From Wolfiporia cocos (Eukaryota; Basidiomycota; Agaricomycetes; Polyporales; Phaeolaceae), in contig JACCLO010000008.1 in assembly GCA_029448655.1 (NCBI GenBank), positions 434,001 through 498,000 of the forward strand: 64,000 nucleotides of DNA, given 5' to 3'. Positions 11,701 through 23,349 of the stretch are shown here, in pieces. Position 1 is the stretch's first letter, and each line of letters begins with the position of its first letter. The notes under the pieces were generated by a model. It made no database searches, was not told the origin of the DNA, and saw only the letters and a list, made by a program, of their open reading frames with translations. The position numbers were made by a program, and so were the translations under genes.

Positions 11701-12913
11701 CTTGTCTTGTAACTTGACAGTGTGCGGGCACAGTGTGCTCGTGGATGAGCAAGCGAGCAAGACCGGGGACTTGTACATTAGGAGCGTTTGCTTCAGCCCG
11801 GACGGCAAGCTCCTCGCAACGGGTGCTGAGGATAAGCAAATTAGGGTGCGCACACTCCTGTTGTCTTCGTGGACAACTAATGGTCGTTTGTGACAACGTC
11901 GATTCATACTCCATACGACACAGATTTGGGACATTGCCACGAAGCGGATCAAGACAGTGTTCGACGGTCATCAACAGGAGATATACTCGCTCGACTTCTC
12001 GCGCGACGGACGGTTGATTGTGTCTGGTTCGGGTGACAAGACTGCGAGGATATGGGATATGGCAGATGGGTCGACGAACAAGATCCGTACGTGTTGCACG
12101 CACATCAAATCCCTTTCCTCAAATTGCCCGTGTGTTTATTTCTGAATTTGCACAGTATCAATCAACGAAGACACGGTTGATGCAGGCGTGACCTCCGTAT
12201 GTATCTCGCCCGACGGTCGCCTCGTTGCAGCAGGATCGCTCGACACGATCGTGCGCATTTGGGACGTCGCGACGGGTGCACTCGTGGAACGGCTCAAGGG
12301 CCATCGTGACAGTGTATACAGTGTCGCCTTCACACCGGATGGCAAGGCGCTCGTCAGCGGGAGTCTTGATAAGACGCTCAAGTATTGGGACCTTCGACCC
12401 ATACTCCGTGGCCGAGAGCAAGGTGCCATTGTTCCATCGCGGGGTTCGGGGCAGCAAAAGAATGGGAAAGATGGCGGAGAGAAGGGTAGTCAGTGTGTGA
12501 TGAATTTCACCGGCCACAAGGTGAGCTAGTCGAGCGTCGGGCTGTGTTAGAACCTCACTTAGATGCTTTGTCTTTAGGACTATGTATTGTCGGTGGCGGT
12601 ATCACATGATGGCCAGTGGGTTGTATCAGGCTCTAAGGACCGGGGGGTCCAGTTTTGGGATGCAAAGACAGCGACGGCCCATTGCATGCTTCAGGGTCAC
12701 AAGAATTCTGGTAAGACTTGGTTCGCTATACGCTTCAACTGCATAACTCATGAGTGTTCTTTTTGCAGTGATCTCCATCGATCTGAGCCCAGCAGGCAGC
12801 ATTCTTGCTACTGGTAGTGGAGACTGGCAAGCTCGAATATGTGCGGTCCACTGTATATCCTCCGTGCTGTCACTGATTTTCTCCGTCGTCTAGGGAGTTA
12901 TACTGCTCTATAG
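8785..12913 (+). CDS. TUP1: General transcriptional corepressor Tup1 (WD40)
   Basis: Twelve exons give 880 residues: 8785-8805, 8853-9018, 9173-9994, 10276-10584, 11107-11464, 11577-11678, 11734-11845, 11924-12086, 12156-12520, 12578-12710, 12769-12840, 12894-12913. All junctions are GT-AG and the frame closes exactly. Tup1, with Cyc8/Ssn6, is recruited by DNA-binding proteins and represses transcription in the nucleus. The N-terminal tetramerisation helix is clear ([13 protein letters not shown], then [16 protein letters not shown], about residues 30-100). Next come a ten-copy heptad repeat (residues 131-200), an R/D/E-rich charged region (about 232-336), a proline/glutamine-rich linker, and seven WD40 blades (about 547-880) with motifs such as GDKTARIWD and [11 protein letters not shown]. 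The start MASSIYN is the usual basidiomycete one. Introns of 281 and 522 bp are unusually long for this genome. Confidence 0.96.
9376..9585 (+). repeat. Coding minisatellite: 10 x 21 bp inside TUP1
   Basis: Ten exact-length 21-bp units encode the heptad DPALARA with variants at positions 3, 5 and 7 ([35 protein letters not shown]). Length is strictly in frame. The repeat lies in the linker between the Tup1 tetramerisation helix and the WD40 domain. Unit divergence is mostly silent or conservative, which indicates selection on the protein. Confidence 0.95.
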
Positions 12914-13583
12914 GGCTAGCGGTGTCGTCCCGCAACACTCGCCGTGTGCTGATCTAGTTGATGTCTTCCGCTACAGCCTGCTCATCCATATTGTCTTGCC
13001 CACCATGTCCATGAATGTTCAATCGCCACGACCTGTAACTCGCAATCTCTTATTTCTTCACCGCTAACCACTCCTGCTGCCGTTCTATGCGCTGTAAATT
13101 TGTCAAGTCTCGGGCCGAACGTAGTGCCATGTCAATGTACATGTGCTATCGTGCTGTGCTGAGGGCAGAGAGGTGCTCGGTATTTTTGTACTCGTATACC
13201 CTGTCTGTCCGCGGACCAAAAGTAGACATGTCACTATTGTCCTTGTCGATTGGAATGAATAATGTATTCTTGGTTCGCTTCGAATACCTCTACGCTCGGC
13301 TCCCTACGTGCATTGCTCCTTAGCTTGGAAGTGCTTGAAGCCTCGGGCCTCCAGGCGTTCAGGCTGCACACTCAATGGCGATGATAGCTAACTTTCGACG
13401 CGAAATGCGCAGAGGACGGCTGCTGTGACCCCGAAGTTTGGATCGATTCCAGGTGGAGATATTGCTAACAAGCAGGTGACTAGGCACGTTTTATGCAGTG
13501 AATTGATATATGATATCGTGAGACGAGAGTTGTCAATAGAACACGACATTGGCATTGAGCAACGGCGAACGTATGCCCTGCCG
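12914..13583. other. Tail-to-tail intergenic region
   Basis: TUP1 ends rightward at 12913 and the SAP30BP-like gene ends leftward at 13584. The 670 bp between them should be two converging 3' untranslated regions. No gene or element is recognised. Confidence 0.5.
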
Positions 13584-14467
13584 CTAACCCCATCGACTAT
13601 GCTCCCGTCTGCCCCTAGCTCCATTTCCGGTATTAGCTTCGGGCGCATGAGATACCCGTGCACGTTGTGGAGCACGAGAGGCTGTTCCGGCGGACAGTTG
13701 TCCAGACGTGAAATCTATGTGTGTTCGCTTCGACGTTCCACTACTTTGCGCATTTGTCTGCTGTTCTGAACGTGCCTTTTGATATTCAGCTTTGTAGACG
13801 ACCCGTTCCATGTCAGATGACCGTAATGAGTACGAGAGATCATGGCCGCGGCGTCCATTGCCCATCATAGGAAGCCGAAAGTTCATAGGCGGCCGCCAAT
13901 AATTCATGATACGGATAGTAAGTGGGTGTTTGATTTACAAGCTTATAAACGAGGGATGCAGAGGCCAACGCACCAATGCGATCCGCAGACCATTCCTCTC
14001 GCGTTTCCTGGGGATCCCAAACGTGGCGGGGGAAGTTGGTGGCACGCTCATCGACGTCGATAAACTCGACCAACTTGGTATAGAGGTGGGGATTTCGGAA
14101 GGAACGATTCGACATGAGCGAGTCGTTGAAATGCTTCGGGCTGACAGGATCCCGCTTCAACGCAAGAAAATCAGCCAACTTGGCCTTGTCATCGCATGAC
14201 AGCGAAGATAGTATCAGCTTCTAAGCGACCGATGAATGTTAAGCCAGGACTAGCCTCTAACACCGAATCACAGGGCTGCAGAGATTCTTCTGGAATGCCC
14301 CAATTGTTCGTACCTGGAATAGGTGGAGGTGAAAGAAGAGACCGGATATGAGCTGAGTCATGACTGTGTTCGAGTTCAAGCATTGAGTTTGATGTATTCG
14401 GATCGGATGAGGCCACTGTAGGGCACGCCAGGAACCAGGCTCCTTCCGGGTTCCAGGATGCAGTCAC
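13584..14467 (-). CDS. HCNGP/SAP30BP-like protein (transcription/splicing regulator)
   Basis: Three exons (14467-14255, 14184-13974, 13789-13584) give up to 209 residues. Family features in order are an [18 protein letters not shown] block, [39 protein letters not shown], an [11 protein letters not shown] helix, and a basic C-terminus ending RREHSRWG. This is the conserved core of the HCNGP family, whose human member SAP30BP acts in transcription regulation and splicing. The first intron fits best as a GC-AG intron (GAG|GCTAGT to GACAAG), because that keeps [17 protein letters not shown] intact; a GT donor nine bases earlier is the alternative. Family members usually have a longer acidic N-terminus, so a 5' exon may be missing. 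MLELEH at 14383 is another possible start. Confidence 0.85.
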
Positions 14468-15420
14468 GTGAGCTTACAACTTCAAACTGCCAACCTCCAG
14501 TGACGCCTGTTATGCAAGTTAAGACCGCGCAAGCATAACACAGCCCGCTACCTCGAGTAGTTTAGTGCGATACCAATAGTGCGATAGCGATTTAATCAGT
14601 GCGATTGCAGCTTGAATAGTGTTATTGTAATTCGAAGAGTGCGATCGCACGAGTATTGCGATAACGATAGTGCGATTGATAGGCATCCTCCTGTGCACGC
14701 TCAAGCCACACACAAGAGTGAGCCGCCACAACACAACTGGCTATGCTTCACATTGTCTAGTATCTATGAGAATTTTTACATGCTAATAGCTTCGATCTCG
14801 GCCAACAAGGTCTGAATCTCGAGGATTGCGTCAAGATCGGTATGCGCAGCAACATTGTGAGCCGCATCTTGATTATTGAGCAGTGTGCAAGTGATGGCTG
14901 TCCACCGTTAGACAGCATGCCGGTATGTTCTGGGGCTGTCAAGTCACTTTCAGGGTGCGCCTCTGTCAAGCCCGTGTGAGTAGAAACTGATATGGTTTCA
15001 GCTGTGTCGGACGCATCCATCTCGGCCCTCCTTGCTCCCACACAAGCTCCTGCCAGCCTACTCCCTGAGCTCTGCAATCGTCGCATCTATACTCTTAAGC
15101 GCTGCTCGCAGCCCTCGCCGCCATTCCTTCTCGTTCTCAACTTCCTTACATAACAACGGGGCTTGTGCAGTGTTGCATTGTCGCTGCTGTGCAAGGTTAC
15201 ATGGGCTGTGAGTTCCAGATACTGGTATGTCCCTCAGCCTTACCTCAAGATCATTTTGTACTTGAAGTGACTGCTCAATCTTCTCTTTCAGATCGGTGCG
15301 CTGACTCTGCAGTCCACCACATCGGCAAAACGCGAACCCTCATATATAGTCCGTTAACTATTGTAAATACTAGTTCAGTAGATATACGTAAATACGAGCA
15401 GATACTACACACGGGTTAAT
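14468..15420. other. Intergenic with repeat motifs
   Basis: No gene is supported. The first part should contain the promoter or missing 5' exon of the SAP30BP-like gene. The stretch includes the TAGTGCGAT-type repeat cluster described separately. Confidence 0.4.
14562..14680. repeat. Degenerate TAGTGCGAT repeat cluster (left)
   Basis: At least five copies of TAGTGCGAT or one-base variants occur at irregular spacing, for example TTTAGTGCGATACC, AATAGTGCGATAGC and GATAGTGCGATTGA. The reverse complement of the same motif forms a second cluster at 38157-38255, beyond the transposon island. The motif is neither a simple tandem array nor part of a recognised gene. Confidence 0.75.
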
Positions 15421-15610
15421 GGCAGGATCAGCGAGGACCGAAATGTTATTTGCAGGATCAACGAGGACGGAGATACTAATTGCAGGATTAACAAGGACAG
15501 AAATATTATTTGAAGTATCAACAAGGGTGGGGATCTCAATTGCAGGATTAACAGGGACGGAAATATTAAGTGCAGTATCAATGAGGATGGGGATGTCAAT
15601 GGCACGATCA
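15421..15610. repeat. 30-bp minisatellite, six full units and a partial
   Basis: Six consecutive 30-bp units share the skeleton TGCAGGATCAACGAGGACGG followed by AAATATTATT, with substitutions in each unit and part of a seventh. Because the period is a multiple of three, several frames on both strands stay open and give ten-residue peptide repeats. With no other gene evidence these frames are treated as a by-product of the repeat. Confidence 0.9.
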
Positions 15611-16445
15611 AGATGCACACATTTACTTCGTATCTACAGTATGTGTATTTGAGCCGTAGCCGGTCTCCTCAGAAAGCATGTGAAGCAATACTGAGTAAAT
15701 GAACCCACATACCACAGGTCAGTAAACATTAAACGTTAATGTTGAAATGTTGAACATTGAAGAAGGAGTGCATCGGCGCATGACGCGGCTCCCATCCAAT
15801 TTAGTAAGTCCCTTGCTTGATTAGGCAACACCTTTCGTCATACTTTGTAACCTATCATACTTTTAGGCGGCTCTTGAATCCTGTCCATAGTACCATAAAG
15901 GCCGGCTCTCGTCACCGTCAATGCACTCGACCTTCTCTCTCCCTCGATGCATGCAGTGGTGTCCTTGTGACACCCCAGGCACAGTCTATCACTTGCGCAT
16001 ATCTAAGTCGACGCGTGCGCCGCTCTCTAGCTCGTCTCTCCTTCCTCTTTCCCTCTCGGTGTCATGCGTTGTGGTCTCTCCTTGCAACCCTGCTTGCTCA
16101 CTGTGTGCGCAGTATGCATATTTCTTTCTTCCCCTACTGAGCGGTGATTAACCCTACTGCCATAAAGCTTACGGGAATGCTTGCGATAGTATGTACCAAG
16201 TGCTGGACAGCACCTGTCGCTGCATTGCTTTGGGCACTCTTCACCCTCACTCCTCAATATCCGGTGCATTGACTGTCATATTTTCTCCGTTTTTGTGCGC
16301 ATATATGCGCTTTTCACGGTGATTTTTCAGTGTTCACAGGCTCCCCATAATCGCCGTACCAACCCACGCCATTTCCCATGGCCCCGCTCACCCGATGCAT
16401 GGTTTCGGTACGTGAAATCGCACATGGACGTGTATACCTCCTTCC
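15611..16445. other. No supported gene
   Basis: Pyrimidine-rich frames at 15817-16151 have no recognisable motif. The stretch leads into the small membrane-protein candidate on the minus strand. Confidence 0.4.
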
Positions 16446-16521
16446 TCATGCGTTTTTCTTGAGATACTTGACACTTGCATCGATCACCCGCCACCACCTC
16501 ACCACCTGGCAGCGCCGGTAT

Positions 16522-16749
16522 CTACATACATATAGTATTTGATTCCAAGTTCTGATCGGCTGTGGAACAGCAGCGCCGCATACTACTATCCATACCGACC
16601 TTGCTGTAGGTCCCGCTGTACCTGCTCCCTGCATGTGCTGGCGGAGGAGGTGTTGGTGGGGGAGAGTTTGTGATGATGGGCTTAGGGGCAGGGATGAGGA
16701 TGGCGAGCGCAAAGACAATGATTACAACGGATGACGTGAATGCCGTCAA
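16522..16749 (-). CDS. Possible small membrane protein (weak)
   Basis: The 75-codon frame starts with a strongly hydrophobic segment (SSVVIIVFALAILIPA, residues 6-21), followed by a proline-rich stretch (SPPPTPPPPAHAG) and a GTYSK motif. A hydrophobic helix followed by a PP-rich linker is typical of small single-pass or secreted fungal proteins. A GT donor after GTYSK and an AG near 16530 would permit splicing into the next frame and an end near 16446. No homologue was recognised and the call may be a chance frame. Confidence 0.22.
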   Translation of the reverse strand: MTAFTSSVVIIVFALAILIPAPKPIITNSPPPTPPPPAHAGSRYSGTYSKVGMDSSMRRCCSTADQNLESNTICM

Positions 16750-16910
16750 TGCGGAAGGCCGTATACTTCAACTGGTAGTCCTCCCATTAGCACTCATGCA
16801 TGTTTCAATACAATGCAAATTTCCGTTGGTGTTATACTCCTGGACCTGAAACAACACAGTCCAATATAGTACTAGCCCTCCAGGAGAAACTGCCCTCACA
16901 GGCAACCGCT

Positions 16911-17000
16911 ATTATACGGTCCTCGTAGTAGCAAGGGCCTCAGATAAGGTCGTCGCAACCGCAGGGGCCTCAGGTAAGGTCCTTGCAATAGCACTCGCCT
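16911..17000. repeat. Short tandem repeat, about 30-35 bp unit
   Basis: Two to three imperfect copies of a GC-rich unit containing GGGCCTCAGGTAAGGTC and TTGCAA lie in tandem. No coding role is evident. Confidence 0.5.
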
Positions 17001-17123
17001 GGACGCAGCGTCCTTGCAAGAACGCGCCCCTTGGGCACTTGCTATTGCGTGGACCTGCTACTATAAGGGGGTTATACATGACTATACCGGTCTGCCTACA
17101 TTTACAGGACCTGCTAGGTATAT

Positions 17124-17776
17124 CTACGTAGATATGAATATATCTATGATCTCGCACTTTGCTGATGCAAGAGAAGCAAGGTCCTGGTTGCGTGCACCTT
17201 TTTTGGCATGATTCCAGGACTGCCGCTGCAGACTGAGCTTTTTGCGCTCAGCTGCACCATTCCATCGTTTGGGCATGACACATTGCTCAGTGATTAGCTG
17301 CAGCTCACGAACGGCTACGTTATCATGCTCCTGTGCACTATAGAGGTGAAATAGCCTGTTGGTATGTTCAAATTTTCTCGTGAAGGTCATATACTGCTTA
17401 CAGAATAATCGCCTCTAAGATAGGCTTTTGAATGGCTGTCTCCCGGTTCCGGCCGGCATGAGCGTCTCAACAATATTGGTATGACTCGGTGTCAGGTCCC
17501 AGCTTGCTGCATCAATCCAGGATAGGAATCGGTTGATCGAGGGCAGTATCCATGGGTGGGTGACCTTCTGCTGATACCAGTCTTGGATCAAATTTGTGAG
17601 TAGTAGATTGTCTACCAGTAAGGTAGAAAGGCACACTTTTTACAGCTTCATATGGAGAGTTCATGCAGAACTCGTGCCAGGACTGAATATCATTGGCGGA
17701 GCACATGCCGACGATACTCTTTAGTCGAGTGATTACACTTTTTGGGATGGCGTTAGGGAGGTCATCGATATTCCTA
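17124..17776 (-). pseudogene. Fragment of a transposon-associated agaricomycete protein family
   Basis: The minus strand carries several blocks of one family: DDLPNAIPKSVITRLKSIVG, IQSWHEFC, then after a likely short intron DWYQQKVTHPWILPSIN, LSWIDAASWDLTPSHTN, and further downstream MPKRWNGAAERKKLSLQRQ. From memory these match the C-terminal part of a large, highly repeated family of uncharacterised agaricomycete proteins usually found among DNA transposons. The blocks are in different frames with stops between them and the N-terminal part is absent, so this is a relic. It marks the left edge of the transposon island. Confidence 0.6.
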
Positions 17777-18214
17777 CAGTTACAACATCTTCAGTACGGG
17801 GGATGTACAGTGAACACGACTGCTAACCTCTCAAAATGTATGACTTGAGGTTAATTCCCAGTGAAAATCTGAGGTATTTAAAAATATCCAAATAACTCCT
17901 AGTGTATCTAAGTGTATCCTGAAAAGTTGGATGTATCATAATATATTCAGTGTAATCCAAATGTATCCAAATGATCATGTGATCTGTTCTGTAGATTGAC
18001 ATATGCCAATGAATGACATGAATGACAGATTGTATGTGTAACTGAGTTGTGCATGGATCCACATGTAGATTTTTCTTTACATTGTTACTGGTCTACTGCT
18101 TGTGCTTCCCTCCCTACCCTGCTCTTTACAAAATCGCCTGCTTGTTATTAAATCATTGAACTACACGATGCCTCAGGATCCTATATACAGATGAAAAAGA
18201 GTATATGGAAGTGG
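17777..18214. other. AT-rich flank of the CACTA relic
   Basis: AT-rich sequence with repeated AGTGTATC-type words between 17895 and 17965. It may include the decayed terminal repeat of the CACTA-like element, but no clear CACTA terminus was found. Confidence 0.35.
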
Positions 18215-20754
18215 CTGTAGTCAATGCCAGAAGAGACACTCAATTTTAGTGGGCAAAACTACCTACTGCAATCATGCCAAGTTTTGCAAGGAGGACACCA
18301 CAAGGAGACTAGCTCAGAATAACACTCAGGACATCAACAATGAGGAGGAAGTAGATATGGATTTTTCCCAGGAGGATAGAGCAGTAGTATGTCAATTAAA
18401 ATGGTACCAGATGCAATGCATTTATTGACTTCAATAATTACAGAGGCCTCAAATGAGGAGACTGCAAAAAGACATGTATATGCGGCTAATGAGTCTCACA
18501 GCAATTGTATGTTTTGTCATTGTAAATGTACCATGAACAGTATTAATCTTTACTTTATTTTGGCAGAAGACGTACTGGAGGGCATTGGCCATGCAATTGC
18601 ACCACAAGAAGGCGAGCCCATGGATATGGAGCTACAAAAAAGAGACCAGGAAATGGATGAAGTTGAGGAGCCCATTTTTGACGTATGAAAAAAACCCTGC
18701 GGCGCCGGTGTAGTGACCTCAGAAACTTGCGCTGCAGCAATCCAAAGTCATAGATGCCCATGACTTGTGCAACACACATGAGTGCCCTATAGTGCAGCCA
18801 ACCACGTCCACCTCAAATCACATGCAACTTCCTAACCCAGGCATGGGGGCGTGCAACCCTACTCAGGATGCTGGTAGTATCACAGATATCACAGCTGTGG
18901 AAGAAGAGGACGAGGAGCGGTTACTTTTTGGACATCTGGCTATGGATCTCCCTGTTGGCCTGCTAGATGAACTGAGCCTAGATGATGACTCTGGCACTCA
19001 ACTTGGCAACAACTTCAACCCATCCTCTGAGGATCTCAGCATTCCTGACCAGATAACTCTAAAGGATCTGTGTGATACTGTGGACATGCAGCATCTCCTT
19101 AGAAACTCAAGGCTGGAAGATGAAATAACTGACCCAGGAGTCCTCGGATGCATTCAAAATCCCCCTACCAAGCACGTCAACATCAATGACCCTGTTATAA
19201 CTCTGTCAACTGAAGTCTACCTAGCATTGTACTATGTTGCTCAGGAATATTACAATCTTGTTCACAGAGCTGTGGCTCAATGCTCTCCTCATGTTGAAAT
19301 GCTCTCATTCTCTGTGGTTAAGAAAGTGGCCGAAATCACCGGAATTATTGCTCTGAAGCACAATGTGTGTATCAACAGCTGTATGGCATTCACAGGAATA
19401 TACAGCGACCTACTTATTTGCTCATACTGTGGGAAAGATTGCTATGTCGAAAATGTGTTAGGAGAAAACATGTCAATGTACCAAGAAAAAAAATGACTAC
19501 TATACCTATAGGTCCAGTATTACAAGCCATGCACCATTCTGTGGTCAGCTCAGAGGGTTCCGACTACCATTCCAAAATTACTAGGGAGGTACTCGGATCT
19601 CTCCTCCCCAACGACTCCATTATTCCAGAATATACCGACTTCGTACATGGCGAGGACTACCTCAATTCTTGTGATAGGGGCAACATCAGAGACGATGACA
19701 TTGTGCTCATGTTCTTCATGGATGGTGTGCAGCTCATGCGTGTAAGCAATCTGATTGTTGGGTGTATATGTGGGTACTATTGGACTATGTGCCAGAGGTC
19801 TGGTACAAGAAAACCCATGTCATTTCTGGCAGCATCATCCCAGGTCCTAACAAGCCCAAAAATGTTGACTCTTTCATTTTTCCTGGCTTGCATATCCTCA
19901 GCTCTCATATGATCAAAGGAATTAGAATCTGGGAGCCGCATCATGGAATTATTGACTCGATACTATTCCTCTTGCTCGCCACTGCTGACTCAATGAGTAT
20001 TACTTATCTCAATGGCTTGGTTGGGCACTTGGGTACCCAGGGATGTCAAATCTACTGTCCTCTTAAGGGCATCATAAGCCAGGTTCTGGTTACTATTATC
20101 CTGCATGTTTAAAGCCGGACAACTATGATGTTGCAAACTGCAATCATGAAGATGTTGAGCCGCAAAATCTCGACTCTGTCAAGGCTTCTAAGCAGTACTA
20201 TGACAATCTCACACACATGCTGGGTGTGAGGACAGATAGGGAATTTCAAAAGCTGCATTTAGAAACTGGAATTGCAAAGCCAAATTCATTTGGGGGTCTC
20301 CCACTTAGGTCTACACTAGGACTTCTGACATGCTTTCCTGCAGACATTATGCACCTCGTTGCAATCAATATCCCAGATCTATTCGTCAGTCTGTGGCACA
20401 GCACAATCCAGTGTGATCCTAATGACGATAAATCAACATGGAAATTTATGGTGCTTACCAAGGATACCTGGGAAGTGCATGGTAAAGCTGTAGCTGCCAC
20501 CACCTCATACCTTCCCAGATCATTTGACCATGCTCCTAGAAATATTGCTGACAAGCTTACTAGTGATTATAAGGCATGGGAGCACTTAATCCATCTCTAC
20601 TGTCTCTGTCTGGCACTTTTTTACAATGTACTTCCTGAAGTATTATATTGTAACTTCTGCAAGCTTGTCAGAGGTGTTCACCTGCTTTACCAGCATAACA
20701 TCTTGTGTGAAGACATCAGGGAGGCATCCGTGCTATTTATCAAGTTTGAGAAAG

Positions 20755-21984
20755 TGACACAAACCACTACTCACTAAGTCAAGACAGTAGTCTTTGAGGG
20801 ATACAATGACTTAGATATGTGATAAGCATGAGTAAGTGGTGATGGGAAGTAGCTTGTTAAGCTGAAGTCCTGATATCAAGATGAATAGAACTGGAGACCT
20901 AGTGCTCCAGGACTGGGGTATATATATATGCAGGTATAGACCCCTGACACCAGCGGGTCCTATGGTACTCTATGCTGAGTCAGGAGGCGGATGACTACTT
21001 AGTAAGGCCAGGCTATGACTGAGGCTATCAGTCAGCAAGTCATGGGCTGATGAAGCATGCAAGTGTAAGTGGCGGAAAGCCGTAGAACCTAGTAGAAGGT
21101 TGTGGAAACTGGTGAAATGTTACGGGTCGAATACCCGTTCGTATATTTGAGTCGCGAATATAGATCATTCTTCTGCACGTGGGCTCGTTGCCGTATGCAA
21201 GGCAAATACTCGTTAGATGCCTTCAAGTCCTAAGTGGAGTCCTTAGGAGATCGGTTAATATCCAATACGCGTTAGAGGATATAATCTGTTCAAGTGCGAG
21301 TCTGATAGATTATAAGACTCACCTAAGTCCGAGAAGTCAGTGTGCACTTCGAGGACTTAGTCGTTCAGTTGCTCGAGCGAGAAATACTGAGCGTAGTTTC
21401 CTACGTTTGAGAACGAGTATAAGACTTCTTGTTTGTACAACAAGGTCGAGCTGAAGAGCCTCGACAGTAAGTACATGAGTTTATATACTACGTTAGGTTT
21501 TCAGGGGTCGAGTCCGTCCCAGATGTCACCGCTACTATCTACGCTATAGTACCAAACGTTTGATAAGTACGGAGTGATATATCTGAAACGATAGATAGTA
21601 ATGGAGATGGCGGTTGAATGCCATCTATCAACTGCGAGATGATTAAAATGAAACGATGGCAGAGCTAGATCTGTCAAAAGTGAAACGCGCCCTACATGCT
21701 AGTACAACCGGGGTTATGCCCAGTGAAATCACGAGTAGCCAGGGGGTTGGTTGCGCAACAAGTCCCTGTATCGTATTCGCCCAATGGTGAGTTCAAAAAT
21801 TCAACATATCCGTGACATGAAATGTACTAGAATGTTATACATCTGGGCAAGTCTAAGATATAAGTCACATGAACAAAAGGTTAACGCTACAATACGTGAT
21901 AAGGGACTTGTTGTAATGCTAACTAGAGGAAAACTCGTAGAAAAGCAGGAAAAAATGACTAAAAATACGGGAAAATCTGTGACA
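20755..21984 (+). mobile_element. Solo LTR, family B, copy 1 (itself interrupted)
   Basis: Bounded by TGACACAAACC and AATCTGTGACA and flanked by the 5-bp TSD GAAAG (20750-20754 and 21985-21989). Removing it rejoins the Tnp2 coding sequence from LFIKFEK to a YERKTARLHF block. It contains a TATATATATA stretch near 20921. A gypsy LTR has inserted within it, so the unbroken element was about 525 bp. It shares long stretches with the inverted copy at 23350-23801. Confidence 0.85.
21118..21817. mobile_element. Solo LTR of the gypsy element, nested in family B
   Basis: This 700-bp sequence starts TGTTACGG and ends CCGTGACA. It matches the LTRs of the complete gypsy element at 26284-34745 along its whole length with scattered substitutions and small indels. 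The TSD TGAAA is present on both sides (21113-21117, 21818-21822). It is a third level of nesting: gypsy LTR in family-B LTR in the Tnp2 gene. It lies in the same orientation as the LTRs of the complete copy. Confidence 0.95.
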
Positions 21985-22061
21985 GAAAGACCACGAGCTA
22001 ATTTGATATGAGCGCAAGACTGCAAGATTGCATTTCATGTGGCAAAGCATCCCTCATATTC

Positions 22062-22450
22062 TGTCACAGTGTGAGCTGTGGCATGTCCCAGTGTTAGGTA
22101 ATGTGACCGGTAGATAAGATGTTGGACATGTCGTAGATATGTAGGGCAGTAGCACCACCCCACAGTCACAGTAGTTACATGTTGCATCACAAGCAGTTAC
22201 ATGGTTACAGTGCATAGGCCCCTTCAGGGCAGGCAGTACCTTAGTGATGCAGCATATACTTAGCACAGTAGTGTCTGAGGGTTACTCCTCAGACTGAGTA
22301 TTCTCATCCTCAGGTCTAGTACCTGGTACATACCCCTACTGTGTGCTGGGCTTATGCCCCCTCTTGTCCTCTGAACTGGTGTGAGGGTCTGTGGTTGGAC
22401 ATTAGGGACTATGGTAAGGTCTAGTATCACACTACATACATATTGTGATA
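22062..22450. mobile_element. Solo LTR-like element, family C, copy 1
   Basis: 389 bp from TGTCACAG to TTGTGATA, with the TSD TATTC at 22057-22061 and 22451-22455. Excision in silico rejoins Tnp2 codons from WQSIPHIP to TETECLGPE without a gap. An internal imperfect hairpin (CTGAGG...CCTCAG) is shared with the other family members. Confidence 0.85.
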
Positions 22451-22832
22451 TATTCCTACAGAGACTGAATGTCTTGGCCCTGAAATAATCTTCTCCCAGT
22501 GGCCCATGGAATGTCTTCTCAGTGAGCTTGGGTTACAAATCTGCAACCATTCAAATGTGTATGCAAATATGGCAGAAATTGCTGTCAGGAGATGCTGAAT
22601 GAATGCAATACACACCATGATTCCTGCACTCACCAAGCCCCAGTTGCTGCCACACAGTGCTATTGATCTTGGTGGTGGGTATGCTCTCCTGTGGAGAAGT
22701 GAAGACAAGGCCACTCCTATTACAGATGCAGAGAAGTGCATCATAGTACCATATCTTGAGAGTATGGGTGTTACTATGTCAGCATACTGGACCTCTAATC
22801 CCACCATATCAAGATGGGCACGTGTACTTTTG

Positions 22833-23231
22833 TTTCACAGTATGTCTGTGGCATGCCCTTGGTGTAGGTAATGTGACCTTAGATTAGATACGGACATGTT
22901 GTAGATAATGTAGGTGTGCTAGCGCCACCCCAGGTCTCGTTAGATACATGATGTGTCACATAGTTACATCTGTTATGCCTGGCGCCTTACAGTGCATGGG
23001 CCTCTTAAGGGCAGGTAGCTACTTAATAGTGCGCCATGTATATAGCAGTGCGACATCTGAGGCTAGCACCTCAGACGTACTATTCTCATCCCTAGGGCCA
23101 GTCCCTGGTACCTCCTATATTGTGTGCTGGCTGCGCTTCCTCTACTGCCTAGCTGAACTGGTGTCAGGGCCTGCGGCAGCACTTAGAGGCATACAGCAAG
23201 GCTGATATCACAGTAGGACAGTACTGTGATA
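22833..23231. mobile_element. Solo LTR-like element, family C, copy 2
   Basis: 399 bp, starting TTTCACAG (a decayed TG start) and ending ACTGTGATA, with the TSD TTTTG at 22828-22832 and 23232-23236. Removing it restores the Tnp2 block ISRWARVLLPNKQVTQLLW. Shared words with copy 1 include CTGTGGCATG, GGTAATGTGACC and the CTGAGG/CCTCAG hairpin. Confidence 0.85.
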
Positions 23232-23349
23232 TTTTGCCTAACAAACAGGTCACACAATTGTTATGGAGAGAGGCTGATACACCTGTCAAAAAATTACAAA
23301 TTGCATGCAACGTAAAGGTGCATGAGCTAGTTCATTTATCTGCAAAGTG

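Noticed and set aside
13974..14199. Plus-strand frame 13906-14199
   Set aside because: Antisense shadow of the SAP30BP-like exon 2, whose protein motifs are clear.
14562..14680. CRISPR-like array from the TAGTGCGAT repeats
   Set aside because: The repeats are only nine bases long, irregularly spaced and degenerate, and the genome is eukaryotic.
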